Source: Roseiconus lacunae
GTDB taxonomy: Bacteria; Planctomycetota; Planctomycetia; Pirellulales; Pirellulaceae
Assembly (NCBI RefSeq): GCF_008312935.1
Contig: NZ_VSZO01000001.1
Coordinates: 434,001 to 498,000 of the forward strand
DNA: 64,000 nt
Direction of reading: 5' to 3'
Position numbers and translations under genes: made by a program. This document shows, in pieces, positions 8,971 to 18,573 of the stretch. The notes beneath the pieces are model-generated. The model saw only the letters and a list, made by a program, of their open reading frames with translations. It was not told the DNA's origin and made no database searches. How positions within the stretch are numbered: position 1 is the first letter of the stretch; each line of letters begins with the position of its first letter.

Positions 8971-10788
8971 ATGAGTAACGACAAAGGCTTTTCCGATGAA
9001 CAAAAGCAATTCCTTTCTGGTTTTGCGTTTGGCACCGATGTCGCTCGGGCAGTCAGTCGGTTACCGGTCCTGAGCAACAGCGGAGGCAGCGGCGACAACG
9101 GCACCTCGATCACGGTGGGCGGAAAAGCGGAGGATACGCTTCCGGTTGGTCCAGAAAAGATCGCCTTGATCGCTCAGCGTGAAACGACAAAGTCAGGAAA
9201 AAAACTGTGTAAAGAAGAGCAAGCAAAGCTCGAGAAGAATCCGCTTGACATGTGGGACGAAATGCAAGCTCGCAGTGACCGAGGCGAGTTTCCAAAAGGA
9301 ACCGATGTGTTCCTGCAAAAATTTCATGGCTTGTTTTATGTGGCGCCGGCCCAGGACAGTTTCATGTGCCGCATGCGGTTACCGGGTGGATTGTTACATG
9401 CTTGGCAACTTGCCGGACTCGCCGATCTGTCGGATCGTTCGGCAGGCGGATACCTGGACGTCACGACGAGGGCCAACCTCCAATATCGTGAGATCCCCGC
9501 CGACCAAGCGATGAATATCCTCTATGGATTGAGGGAGCTCGACGTCGTAAGTCTCGGATCCGGTGGCGACAACATTCGAAATTGCACCGCTAGCCCGCTT
9601 AGTGGCATCGATTCGCAAGAGTTGATCGAGACAATTCCGTTCGCAAAACGGATGCACCATTACATCCTCAATTCGCGGGAAATGTACGGACTGCCTCGTA
9701 AGTTCAACATCGCGTTTGACGGCGGCGGAACAATTAGTGCACTCGACGACACCAATGACATCGGCTTTCATGCCGTTCGCGTGAACGCCGATCGGGCCAC
9801 CGAGAAGTTCCCCGAAGGTGTTTACTTTCAACTGACGCTCGGTGGCATCACCGGTCACAAAGATTTTGCCCGACCGACAGGCGTGCTGTTGCGACCGGAT
9901 CAGTGTTTGTCCGTCGCCGGCGCGATCGTGCGTGTCTTTGTTCGTCATGGTGATCGGACCGATCGAAAGAAAGCCCGTTTAAAGTATGTCCTTGACGATT
10001 GGGGCTTCGACAAATTTATCGCCGCGGTCGAAGAGCAACTCGGGATGGAGTTGCCACGATTCGACGACAGCTTAGTTGAACAATCGAATGTCGAAGACCG
10101 TCTGGCTCACATCGGATTCCACCGACAAGCTCAACCTGGAAAGCAATACGTCGGTGTTGTCTTGCCGGTCGGTCGTATCACCAGCGACCAGGCTCGCGGA
10201 TTGGCCGCCATCGCGAACGATTACGGGAATGGCGAAATCCGTCTTACGGTTTGGCAAAACTTGCTGATTCCGTTCATCGATGACGCGGATGTGGAACGCG
10301 TTCAAGAAAGGCTGCTTGAATTGGGGCTCGACTATCGCGCCAGTCGATTTCGAGCGGGGCTGGTGGCGTGCACCGGCAGTGGCGGATGCAAGTTCGCGGC
10401 CGCAGAAACCAAGACACACGCGATGCAGATTGCAGACCACTTGCAGTCACAATTCGATTTGGAATCGCCAATTAACATTCACCTGACCGGCTGTCACCAC
10501 AGCTGCGCACAGCATTACATCGGCGACCTCGGATTGCTCGGATGCAAGGTCGAAAAGGGTGATGACATGGTTGATGGATACCATGTTCATGTCGGGGGCG
10601 GATGGGGGCAACGTCAAGGAATTGCCCGGCTGCTTTTTGAATCGGTCGCTTTCGATGAAGTTCCCGATCTCCTTGCCGGGATCATTCGGGGTTACCTCGA
10701 CAACCGCGATCAGGGTGAATCGTTTATCGAGTTTGCGACCCGAAAAACGGACGACGAACTGAAATCCCTCGTTGCCGTGACTGCTTAA
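8971..10788 (+). CDS. nirA: Siroheme nitrite reductase (NirA-type nitrite/sulfite reductase)
   Basis: A 605-residue one-subunit nitrite/sulfite reductase with the usual two ferredoxin-like and two catalytic halves. The 4Fe-4S/siroheme ligands are C-x5-C in CTGSGGCKFAAAETK and C-x3-C in LTGCHHSCAQHYIGDLGLLG. RANLQYREIP and the GGDNIRNCTASPLSG stretch mark the first half. It reduces nitrite to ammonium with six electrons in the cytoplasm. The first ~90 residues precede the core and open with FSDEQKQFLSGFAFG, a motif mirrored at the start of the next protein. Nitrite rather than sulfite is favoured by position between nitrate reductase and a flavoprotein; a sulfite reductase is the main alternative. 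Confidence 0.88.
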   Translation: MSNDKGFSDEQKQFLSGFAFGTDVARAVSRLPVLSNSGGSGDNGTSITVGGKAEDTLPVGPEKIALIAQRETTKSGKKLCKEEQAKLEKNPLDMWDEMQARSDRGEFPKGTDVFLQKFHGLFYVAPAQDSFMCRMRLPGGLLHAWQLAGLADLSDRSAGGYLDVTTRANLQYREIPADQAMNILYGLRELDVVSLGSGGDNIRNCTASPLSGIDSQELIETIPFAKRMHHYILNSREMYGLPRKFNIAFDGGGTISALDDTNDIGFHAVRVNADRATEKFPEGVYFQLTLGGITGHKDFARPTGVLLRPDQCLSVAGAIVRVFVRHGDRTDRKKARLKYVLDDWGFDKFIAAVEEQLGMELPRFDDSLVEQSNVEDRLAHIGFHRQAQPGKQYVGVVLPVGRITSDQARGLAAIANDYGNGEIRLTVWQNLLIPFIDDADVERVQERLLELGLDYRASRFRAGLVACTGSGGCKFAAAETKTHAMQIADHLQSQFDLESPINIHLTGCHHSCAQHYIGDLGLLGCKVEKGDDMVDGYHVHVGGGWGQRQGIARLLFESVAFDEVPDLLAGIIRGYLDNRDQGESFIEFATRKTDDELKSLVAVTA

Positions 10789-10846
10789 CGAACTCTACCA
10801 ACGTCACGATTATTCCTCACTGTCACTCGACGTCTTTTACTGAACC

Positions 10847-12448
10847 ATGACGACAAGCTTTATTCCCGAATCCGCTCCGTTCAATGAAGAGCAACGCGCA
10901 TGGCTGAACGGTTTCTTTTCAGGCATGATGGGAATCAATCCCAATGGCAATCCTCAAGAAATCATGGAAGCTGCGGGGGTTTCGGTTGACACGCTTCCGG
11001 CTGCCGAACCAGAAGAAGAAGATTTTCCCTGGCATGATGCGTCACTGCCGATTGTTGATCGAATGGAAATGGCCGAAGGACGCCCGGTCGAACGTCGCCT
11101 GATGGCGGCGATGGCGCAGCTTGACTGCGGGTCGTGTGGTTATCTGTGCCAAAGTTACAGTGAAGCGATCGCGACGGGAGAAGAAACGAATCTGACCTTG
11201 TGTAGTCCCGGCGGCAAAGAAACGTCGAAGATGATCAAGAAAATCTTGAAGGAATCGGACGGTACAAGTAACGGAGCCGCGCCCGCCAAGTCAGCGGCAA
11301 CGAACGGCAGCAACGGCGTGGCCGCCAATGGCTACTCACGTAAAAATCCCTATGCGGCGAAGCTGATCGAATCGCGAGAACTGAATTTGGAAGGTTCGGC
11401 AAAGGACACACGCCATGTCGCAATTGATCTCGGTGAATCCGGCGTGACCTATGACGTCGGTGACGCACTCGGAGTCTATGCGACCAATTGCGAAGATCTT
11501 GTCGACCAGATCATTCGTTCGATCGGCGGCAATGGTGGCATGATGGTGACGACACCCAACGGTGTCTCGAAAACACTCGCCGATTCGATCCGCGACGACT
11601 ACTGCCTGAGAGACCCGAGCGATGAGTTGCTCGAATTGGTACTCGGCCGCATTGATGATTCCCAGACCAAGGCGACTTTGGAAAGGATGCTTGATGAAGG
11701 AGTCCCAGAAGGGTTCGACGTATTGGACGTGATCGAGATCGCGAAAGACGTCCCCATCAGTGCGACAGAGTTCCTGGAAACGCTTTCGCCTCTAAACCCG
11801 CGGTTGTATTCGATCGCGAGCAGTCAGAAGCACGTCGGTAACCAAGTTCATCTTACGGTCGGTAAAGTGATCTATGAACGCGAAGGTCGGCTTCGCAAAG
11901 GTGTTGCCAGCACCATGTTGTCCGAACGGTTGCAGTCGGGGCAAACGTTGCGGGTGTTCGTCCAACCGAATCATGGAGGTTTCACCGTTCCCCAAAACTC
12001 TGACACGCCGATGATCATGATCGGCCCGGGGACGGGGATCGCGCCCTTCATGGCATTCTTGCAAGAGCGCGAAGCAACCGCGGCGAAAGGAAAGAATTGG
12101 TTGTTCTTCGGCGATCAGCACGCGTCGACTGACTTTTTATACGAAGGCGAACTACGCCACTACTGTGACACGGGATTACTGACCCGATTGGACACGGCCT
12201 TCAGTCGAGACGGCGATCAGAAAGTGTACGTCCAAGATCGGATGCGAGAACACGGCCAGACGCTTTGGCAGTGGCTTGAGGAAGGTGCACACCTTTATGT
12301 GTGTGGTGATGCGAGTCGAATGGCTGCCGATGTCGATCGGGCACTGAAGCAGATCGTCCATCAGTATGGAAACATGGACGAGTCTGCCGCTGAACAGTAC
12401 GTCAAGACGATGACCCAGCAGCAACGCTATGTTCGTGATGTTTACTAG
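10847..12448 (+). CDS. FNR-type flavoprotein reductase with N-terminal Fe-S domain (CysJ-like, no flavodoxin domain)
   Basis: A 533-residue protein. After an opening FNEEQRAWLNGFFSG, residues ~80-130 carry CGSCGYLC...LCSPGG, the Cys spacing of the RnfB-type FeS domain (CxxCx4C...C-PGG). Residues ~165-390 are a CysJ/CPR-type FAD-binding domain with RLYSIASS. Residues ~395-530 are the NADPH-binding half with GPGTGIAPFMAFLQER, YVQDRM and YVCGDASRMAADV, ending in a C-terminal aromatic (RDVY). The FMN/flavodoxin domain of true CysJ is absent, and the Fe-S domain appears to take its place as electron exit. It most likely passes NADPH electrons to the adjacent nitrite reductase. Annotated homologues are often called sulfite reductase subunit alpha. 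Confidence 0.82.
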   Translation: MTTSFIPESAPFNEEQRAWLNGFFSGMMGINPNGNPQEIMEAAGVSVDTLPAAEPEEEDFPWHDASLPIVDRMEMAEGRPVERRLMAAMAQLDCGSCGYLCQSYSEAIATGEETNLTLCSPGGKETSKMIKKILKESDGTSNGAAPAKSAATNGSNGVAANGYSRKNPYAAKLIESRELNLEGSAKDTRHVAIDLGESGVTYDVGDALGVYATNCEDLVDQIIRSIGGNGGMMVTTPNGVSKTLADSIRDDYCLRDPSDELLELVLGRIDDSQTKATLERMLDEGVPEGFDVLDVIEIAKDVPISATEFLETLSPLNPRLYSIASSQKHVGNQVHLTVGKVIYEREGRLRKGVASTMLSERLQSGQTLRVFVQPNHGGFTVPQNSDTPMIMIGPGTGIAPFMAFLQEREATAAKGKNWLFFGDQHASTDFLYEGELRHYCDTGLLTRLDTAFSRDGDQKVYVQDRMREHGQTLWQWLEEGAHLYVCGDASRMAADVDRALKQIVHQYGNMDESAAEQYVKTMTQQQRYVRDVY

Positions 12449-12495
12449 AGAGGTGCCAATCAGGTTGGGGAAAGGCGTTGATTTTCTCGCTCACG

Positions 12496-13989
12496 TTAGC
12501 TGAATAACCCCAGCGGCCCTTGAGTTTCACTGGAAGCATAGAATTCGCGAATGTTGGGCAAGATCGTTTCCAAGTCCTGGTCGTTGCCGACGCCGAACCA
12601 CATCGCGATTTCTGCGGCCAATTGATCGACCGACATCGTCGGGATCAAACGCCCCCGGCCGATGTTCAGGTTGTTCGACGTGGTCAGCTCGGGATAGTCT
12701 CCGTAGAACGTACCACCGTTGACTGCACCTCCGCATACGATCTGATGGCCTCCCCAGGCGTGGTCACTTCCTTGACCGTTGGTGGACAGGGTGCGAGCGA
12801 AATCGGATGCGGTAAACAGGGTTACGTCGTTCTCGATTTCTAAGTCAACCATGGCATCATAAAACGATTTGATCGCCCGACTGACACGGGGCAGATTCGT
12901 CATATGGGCGTCAAGTAGATTGGTGTGGTTGTCCCAGCCACCGAGATTGACGAAAAAGATCTGCCGCCCCTGGCCGAGTTGCTGCCGTGCCCCGATAACT
13001 CGCGCGATCATTTTCAAATGATTGCTAGGACTCTCGTCAGCGAAGTCGGTATTGATCGAAACGGAATTCGTCGCGTTGTTGAATGCCAAAGCCGCGTCGG
13101 TCGAATCTCGCTGTGCGTCGCTAAAAGACTTAGCGAGAAGATCACTGTACGTTTCGTTGAGGTAGTTATCAAACGCTCGTGTAAACATCCGATCCTGGAT
13201 CCCACCTCCCGACAATCCGGGGACGTAACCATAAACCTGGGTTGCTCCCCCGGTACCGATCGCATAGGGAACCACGTCGACGCCTGTTTGGAACAGATTC
13301 ATCCCGCTGACGGAGATATTCATCGACACCGATGGGTTGCCATTGGTGCTCGACAGTAGATCGGCAAGTCGTCCGCCCCAGCCATTGACCTGATTGCGTG
13401 ATTGCGGAAAGCTGGTTTGCCAGTGACGCTGCAAATCGGCATGAGAGAATAGGCCCAAGGGCAGATTCACCCGAGCATCATAGTCTGCCCGCGTCGTCGG
13501 TTGAGACATCGCGCCGATGTTGCAAACAAACGCTAGATTCCCGTCGTTGTAAAGCTTCGCAACGCCGGCATTTGTTTCGATCGGATCGACACCTTGTTCG
13601 GCAGCCATCCCCGGATGCAAGCCGAAGGAGCGTGATTGGGGGCCGACGATCGGGACCAACGCACTTTGTTCGATCGCTAGTCCGCCTTCGTTGCTGACCC
13701 CGTCATCGAAACCACCGCGAATCGAATAGTAATCGCCGTATTCGCCGGTCGTCGCGTTTCCCTCGTTAGGGATCAGCATGTTGTAGGAGTCGTTCCCACC
13801 ATTGAGGAACAAACAGACCAACGCTTTATAACCCGACGTATCGGTAGCGGCGACCAACGACTTTGTCGCTTGCAAGTTCAGTAACGTGGCCAACAGCGAC
13901 GTGTTGGTCATCATCCCGCAAGCACCCCCGGCTGCTTTCAAGAGATTTCGGCGAGACGTGCGCATGAAGTCCTGAGGGGTTCGATTCAT
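12496..13989 (-). CDS. DUF1501 family exported protein
   Basis: A 497-residue member of DUF1501, a family related to alkaline-phosphatase/sulfatase folds and abundant in planctomycetes. The Tat-type signal RTSRRNLLKAAGGACG is near residues 10-25. Characteristic text includes ALVCLFLNGGNDSYNMLIP, FFVNLGGWDNHTNLLDAHM, VTLFTASDFARTLSTNGQGSDHAWGGHQIVCGG and GRLIPTMSVDQLAAEIAMWFG. The ATG at 13989 puts the twin arginines close to the N-terminus. A longer frame to 14094 would run into the upstream DUF1800 gene, so it was not used. The function is unknown; it is nearly always paired with DUF1800. Confidence 0.9.
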   Translation of the reverse strand: MNRTPQDFMRTSRRNLLKAAGGACGMMTNTSLLATLLNLQATKSLVAATDTSGYKALVCLFLNGGNDSYNMLIPNEGNATTGEYGDYYSIRGGFDDGVSNEGGLAIEQSALVPIVGPQSRSFGLHPGMAAEQGVDPIETNAGVAKLYNDGNLAFVCNIGAMSQPTTRADYDARVNLPLGLFSHADLQRHWQTSFPQSRNQVNGWGGRLADLLSSTNGNPSVSMNISVSGMNLFQTGVDVVPYAIGTGGATQVYGYVPGLSGGGIQDRMFTRAFDNYLNETYSDLLAKSFSDAQRDSTDAALAFNNATNSVSINTDFADESPSNHLKMIARVIGARQQLGQGRQIFFVNLGGWDNHTNLLDAHMTNLPRVSRAIKSFYDAMVDLEIENDVTLFTASDFARTLSTNGQGSDHAWGGHQIVCGGAVNGGTFYGDYPELTTSNNLNIGRGRLIPTMSVDQLAAEIAMWFGVGNDQDLETILPNIREFYASSETQGPLGLFS

Positions 13990-14053
13990 GATTGTCAGTC
14001 CAGAAAAGCGAAGAGGCGATGGGGGCCTTAAAAACCGGATCGAAAAACGAGGC

Positions 14054-15931
14054 TTATTCTTCGATCGCACAATCGGGCGACACGACCAAAGCATGCAAGA
14101 TTGATTCGACGCGTTGCACGTTGTTGTAGTCGCGTCCTGTCGTCTCGGCGATCACGGCATCCTTGATATGTGTCTTCGTCGTTTCACTGAGCGACCCGTT
14201 GCATAGCAATAGATCGAAGCGACGAAGGATTTCGTCAAGGTTGTCCAAATCGCGAGCCAATTCGATCTCTTCATCCAAGTTGAATGAAATGCGACACGTT
14301 CCCTTTCGCATTGAATACTGTGAGTAACGGTTCAGGCAAAAGCTACGCAACCGGTTCATGGTCTTGTTGGCTGTCACGCCATTGAGGATCTGGAACTCTG
14401 GTGCATACAACGCATCACTGGGGATCCGGCGAGAGGGGTTGTAACCGATCAGGTCACCGGGTGGTTGATAATCAGGCAGGTAAAAGTTGAACACGGTCGG
14501 TGACCGATACGCCATCTGCCCCAGATCACTTTCGATGTAGCGATTGATCATCATATAGCCGCCGGGATAGTCGCTCGAAGGTCTCATGGCTCGGATCAAA
14601 GCGGTGACGCGTAGCAACGGTTCACGCAATCGCGAATACTCGGTGCCTCGTGTGACGACATCGATTCGTGACGGATTTCGCTTCCGCATCACACGCTGAC
14701 CGCGGAACACTTCCGGGTCTGTCAGAATCGCTTTGACGACCGCTTTCATGTCACCGCGAACGCCGTCGCCGTTGTTATTGAACACGCGAGTCACGCGACG
14801 AAGGTAAGCTCGCGAAGGATTGGATTTGACCAAACGCTGGATTAACCGAGTGCAAATAAAGGGAGCCACATTCGGGTGATTCGCGACCGCATCTAAGCCC
14901 GCACCGATTTCATCACGTACCGCTTGCTCGGTCAACGGAGTCGGCAAAGGGGGAAGGACGGTCCCAAAAACCGTCTTTGTATTCGGTGCGGCTGACTCAT
15001 CGGTATAGTTGTAATTGGTGTCGTGTTCGGGCGGATAGATCGTCATCGGCTGGCCTAAGTTCCGCCCGGTGTAAAAGCTCGCACTGGTATTGTGGGCGTA
15101 ACGAAATCCGGTGAACAACCTGGCCAGTTCTTTGATCTGATAGTTGTCGTAGGTCGGGATTAGCTCACCGTTTTCGTTGACTTTCAAACGGCCGTCTTGG
15201 TGTAGTTCATACAGCCCCACGGAAAAAAGTTGCATGATCTCACGAGCATAGTTTTCGTCCGGGTAGCGGCCTTGATTTAAGTTCGCCTTACGATTGCGAA
15301 TCGAACTGAGCCAAACGCCCATGCAGGGATGGTACGTGACATCTTCGAGTAGTTCTCGGTAGGTCGATTCACTGCCATCGAGTAGCGTGTCGTAGAAATG
15401 CGACATGCCCAGCCAGTCCGGCAGTGATCGCTCTCCTTCGCCGATGTCACGCCCGGTTTGATTGTTGAAACCGGCACCGGAATCGCCGATCACAAAGATC
15501 TGCGAGAGTGCCCAGCCGACACGCTGTTTCAATTGGTCGGGCGCGGTCAGTGCGATGTGCCACCAGACTTGATACCGATAGAGCGAGATTCCGATTCCTT
15601 CTTCCTCGTCATCGGTCCCGTCAATGTGCAGCAGGTCGTACGTCACGTCTTGATGAGACGTCGTCGGCATCGCGAACTGTTCATCAATCCATTCGTCTAG
15701 CGCCGGACGCGTTCCAATTTGCGTCATTCGTGTCGCCAGCGCGTCAATGTCATCCTCCGTTGGCCCGAAAGTCGCCTTCGACAAAAACTGTGCCGCTTGG
15801 ATCTTTGCTCGTGTCAGTTTTGCATCACGCGAATTGGTGATCGGGAACTCGCCGGCACGGGCCAGCGACGCTGGCAAAACAATCAGCGTTACGAGCGCGA
15901 GAAACACGCACCGCCAAGCCGGGGGTGACAT
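14054..15931 (-). CDS. DUF1800 family exported protein
   Basis: A 625-residue DUF1800 protein. From the ATG at 15931 it begins MSPPAWRCVFLALVTLIVLPASLARAGE, a clear Sec signal peptide with an A-R-A-G cleavage region. An in-frame start 150 bp further out (16081) would bury that signal and was rejected. Family hallmarks are FLSKATFGPTEDDIDAL, LYRYQVWWHIALTAPDQLKQRVGWALSQIFV, YPDENYAREIMQLFSVGLYEL and ELARLFTGFRY. It is transcribed ahead of DUF1501 with a 64-bp gap, the standard order for the pair. The biochemical role is not known; it is expected outside the cytoplasm. Confidence 0.9.
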   Translation of the reverse strand: MSPPAWRCVFLALVTLIVLPASLARAGEFPITNSRDAKLTRAKIQAAQFLSKATFGPTEDDIDALATRMTQIGTRPALDEWIDEQFAMPTTSHQDVTYDLLHIDGTDDEEEGIGISLYRYQVWWHIALTAPDQLKQRVGWALSQIFVIGDSGAGFNNQTGRDIGEGERSLPDWLGMSHFYDTLLDGSESTYRELLEDVTYHPCMGVWLSSIRNRKANLNQGRYPDENYAREIMQLFSVGLYELHQDGRLKVNENGELIPTYDNYQIKELARLFTGFRYAHNTSASFYTGRNLGQPMTIYPPEHDTNYNYTDESAAPNTKTVFGTVLPPLPTPLTEQAVRDEIGAGLDAVANHPNVAPFICTRLIQRLVKSNPSRAYLRRVTRVFNNNGDGVRGDMKAVVKAILTDPEVFRGQRVMRKRNPSRIDVVTRGTEYSRLREPLLRVTALIRAMRPSSDYPGGYMMINRYIESDLGQMAYRSPTVFNFYLPDYQPPGDLIGYNPSRRIPSDALYAPEFQILNGVTANKTMNRLRSFCLNRYSQYSMRKGTCRISFNLDEEIELARDLDNLDEILRRFDLLLCNGSLSETTKTHIKDAVIAETTGRDYNNVQRVESILHALVVSPDCAIEE

Positions 15932-16618
15932 CCATGGCAGCGGCTGGCTCACGGCGTTAGTGAATACTGCTTTGGGGAACACTGATTGGGCGTGTGCCCG
16001 CCGGCCCAACTGCCAAACGCGGCCGCTCGAACTGAAACAGCCAAAGTTCTGGCGATCACGATTCTGTCGCATGATCAACACCTGAATGATGCAAAGAAAG
16101 AGCGTGGGCTGATCCAGAAAAGTGCCTTCCGCTCACCCACCATTTCAGGCGGACTTGTCCCCGGCCGTTGATCAACCAAGTTCCGAGGGTAGCGAGAGAA
16201 TCATCAAGTTGCAAATCTTAATGTCGCCGTCAAAGCCCATAGATTCGAAATAATCGACAGTCGTCCCCCCTTCGGGACTGAGGGCCAGCGGTTATGTACA
16301 CTGAAAAGCGGCGAAAACCCGACGGGATGGGTCGTATCGGCACACGCAATCACCATGTCATTAGCAGGTGCGTCGACCGTCGATCGCGATAGAATCAGCC
16401 AGTAGGATGCCAGACGTGCGGTTCACGCGCCGCCAAGATCTCGAACCAGGAGAAGCCAATCGGGGTTAACGCCCGTCGAATGCTCCGCCAATCCCTAAGA
16501 TTTAGTTTGGACAACAGCATTGGCACCGTTGGCTCAGTGACGACCGCGCACCGCTTCCCGAAACCTTCCTCGTGGGAAGCAAAACTGCCACACAAGCAAG
16601 GAAATCAGACAGACCCCT
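15932..16618. other. Divergent intergenic region, no gene seen
   Basis: About 690 bp between the DUF1800 start (- strand) and moaA (+ strand). It must hold promoters for both directions. I see no convincing ORF, no molybdenum-cofactor riboswitch fold that I could confirm by eye, and no repeat shared with the other gaps. Confidence 0.5.
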
Positions 16619-17617
16619 ATGGCTGGCGAAACTGCGTTAGTAGATCGATTCGGACGACGGCACCGCAGCTTGAGGCTGAGCGTGACGGATCGATGCAACC
16701 TGCGCTGTTCCTACTGCATGCCTGCCGAAGGGGCAGAGTTTGTGCCGCGTTCGACGTTGCTGACGTTCGAAGAGATCACCCGTGTGGTCACGCTTGTCTC
16801 TTGTCGCTACGGCATTCATGACGTGCGTTTGACCGGTGGTGAGCCATTGGTGCGACGAGAGCTTCCCAAGCTGGTCAAGATGCTGGCCGAAATCCCGTCG
16901 GTGAAGGACCTTTCGCTGACGACTAACGCGATGCTGCTTGAATCGATGGCGGTTCCGCTCCGCAGTGCCGGCCTGACGCGATTGAACATCAGCATCGACA
17001 CGCTGGACGAAGTAACGTTCGAAACACTCACTCGCCGCAAAGGATTTCATAGCGTGCTTCGCGGCATCGACGCAGCGATCGCGGCCGGTTTTGAGCGAAT
17101 CAAGCTGAACACGACGGCGATCCGTGGAGTCACCGAGAAAGAAGTCGTTCGCTTGGTGAATTTCGCGATCGAAAAAGGGGTGCAAATCCGTTTTATAGAA
17201 TTCATGCCTCTGGACGCCGATCGCAACTGGACCCACGGCGGGGTGCTGCGTGGCGATGAAATTCGCCAGATCATCGAATCCCACTTTGGAACGCTCACCG
17301 AATGTGGCGACCGCGATTCCCAGCCGGCGACTGACTACCTGCTCAATCAAGAGGTCTCGGTCGGTTTAATCGAATCGGTCTCCAAGCCATTTTGTGATGC
17401 GTGTGACAGGATTCGTTTAACCGCGGACGGATCGATTCGCAATTGCTTGTTTTCGCAACAGGAATTTCATCTCCGCGAGTTGCTTCGCGGCGGCGCCGAC
17501 GACGAGGCAATTCTTGAGCAGTTTACTAATGCGATTGCGGCCAAAGCCGCCAGTCATGCGATCGGCGAGGCTGGCTTTTCGCAGCCCCAACGCCCGATGT
17601 ATTCCATCGGCGGTTGA
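16619..17617 (+). CDS. moaA: GTP 3',8-cyclase (molybdenum cofactor biosynthesis MoaA)
   Basis: A 332-residue radical-SAM enzyme. The N-terminal cluster motif CNLRCSYCMP (about residues 24-33) binds the SAM-cleaving 4Fe-4S cluster. The C-terminal second cluster is marked by KPFCDACDRIRLTADGSIRNCLFS, and the chain ends in GG as MoaA proteins do. It converts GTP to 3',8-cyclo-dihydro-GTP, the first step of molybdopterin synthesis. The nitrate reductase 8 kb upstream needs this cofactor, though the gene is not in the same operon. The ATG at 16619 places RFGRRHRSLRLSVTDRCNLRC in the usual register. Confidence 0.95.
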   Translation: MAGETALVDRFGRRHRSLRLSVTDRCNLRCSYCMPAEGAEFVPRSTLLTFEEITRVVTLVSCRYGIHDVRLTGGEPLVRRELPKLVKMLAEIPSVKDLSLTTNAMLLESMAVPLRSAGLTRLNISIDTLDEVTFETLTRRKGFHSVLRGIDAAIAAGFERIKLNTTAIRGVTEKEVVRLVNFAIEKGVQIRFIEFMPLDADRNWTHGGVLRGDEIRQIIESHFGTLTECGDRDSQPATDYLLNQEVSVGLIESVSKPFCDACDRIRLTADGSIRNCLFSQQEFHLRELLRGGADDEAILEQFTNAIAAKAASHAIGEAGFSQPQRPMYSIGG

Positions 17618-17691
17618 TGGTCGGTGCATTCCGACGGAGGGTTGTCGTCCGCCACTGTTAGCAACTCATCCGAACGAGTAGATTAGCCGCC

Positions 17692-18504
17692 ATGAACGAT
17701 CTATTTAATCTCAACGACGATGTCGCCACCGTCATCGGTGGCACGGGTGAACTTGGCGGCCTGATGGCCGAGGCATTGGGCGCAAATGGTGCCAAAGTTG
17801 CCGTCCTGGGCCGAAATGCCGAGCGTGGCGAGGGCCGGGCCAAGAAAATAATCGACGCCGGCGGACAAGCGAAGTTCTTCGCCGCTGACGGACTGAAATC
17901 AGAATCACTTGACGACGCCCGCAAGGCGATCAGCGACTGGGCCGGTGCGCCGACCAGCGTGTTGGTCAACGCCGCCGGCGGTAACCGCCCGGATGCGACG
18001 ATTCCGCCCGGGGGCGATTTCTGTAAGTTGCCTTTGGAGGCCTGGCGTGATGTGTTCGACTTGAACTTGGTCGGTGGTGCGTTATTGCCATGCCAAGTCT
18101 TCGGCCAAGACATGATCGATGCCGGCGTCGGTAGCATCATCAACATCGCTTCGATGAGTGGGATGATTCCGCTGTCGCGCGTCGTCGCCTATTCGGCAGC
18201 CAAGAGCGCGGTCATTAATTTGACGATGTGGCTGTCTCGCGAATGGGCGACAACGGGGGTTCGAGTCAACGCGATCAGCCCCGGTTTCTTCCCCGCCGAA
18301 CAAAACCGCAAGCTGCTGTTTAACGATGACGGCAGTTACACCGAACGAGGCGGTCAGATCATCGGACATACGCCGATGGGACGCTTCGGAAAGCCCGAGG
18401 AGCTCGCCGGCGCGACCGTGTGGTTGGCCAGTCGCAACGCGTCTTCGTTTGTCACCGGACAAAATATTGCCATCGATGGCGGGTTTGCTTCGGTCACGAT
18501 CTAG
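17692..18504 (+). CDS. SDR-family oxidoreductase, probable D-mannonate/fructuronate oxidoreductase
   Basis: A 270-residue short-chain dehydrogenase with the cofactor motif GGTGELGG near residue 14, the structural NAAGG, the catalytic Ser region INIASMSGM and YSAAKSA (Tyr-x3-Lys). The C-terminus SSFVTGQNIAIDGG is typical of the family. The opening NLNDDVATVIGGTGELGGLMAEALG resembles the SDR-type D-mannonate oxidoreductases of uronate pathways. The next gene is a KdgK-like kinase 70 bp downstream, so the pair fits conversion of hexuronate-derived keto sugars towards 2-keto-3-deoxygluconate 6-phosphate. Substrate assignment is inferred from context and similarity by eye. Confidence 0.8.
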   Translation: MNDLFNLNDDVATVIGGTGELGGLMAEALGANGAKVAVLGRNAERGEGRAKKIIDAGGQAKFFAADGLKSESLDDARKAISDWAGAPTSVLVNAAGGNRPDATIPPGGDFCKLPLEAWRDVFDLNLVGGALLPCQVFGQDMIDAGVGSIINIASMSGMIPLSRVVAYSAAKSAVINLTMWLSREWATTGVRVNAISPGFFPAEQNRKLLFNDDGSYTERGGQIIGHTPMGRFGKPEELAGATVWLASRNASSFVTGQNIAIDGGFASVTI

Positions 18505-18573
18505 CGTCCCGCCCCGCCTCGAACTCTCCCTCCCCATTCCCGTTACAACTCTGTCAATTCAGACGAAACTCCA

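Noticed and set aside
13990-14094. Longer N-terminus for the DUF1501 protein
   Set aside because: It would overlap the DUF1800 gene and push the twin-arginine signal inward by 35 residues.
16082-16618. Molybdenum cofactor riboswitch upstream of moaA
   Set aside because: The position is suggestive, but I could not recognise the conserved fold by eye; a covariance search is needed before it can be claimed.
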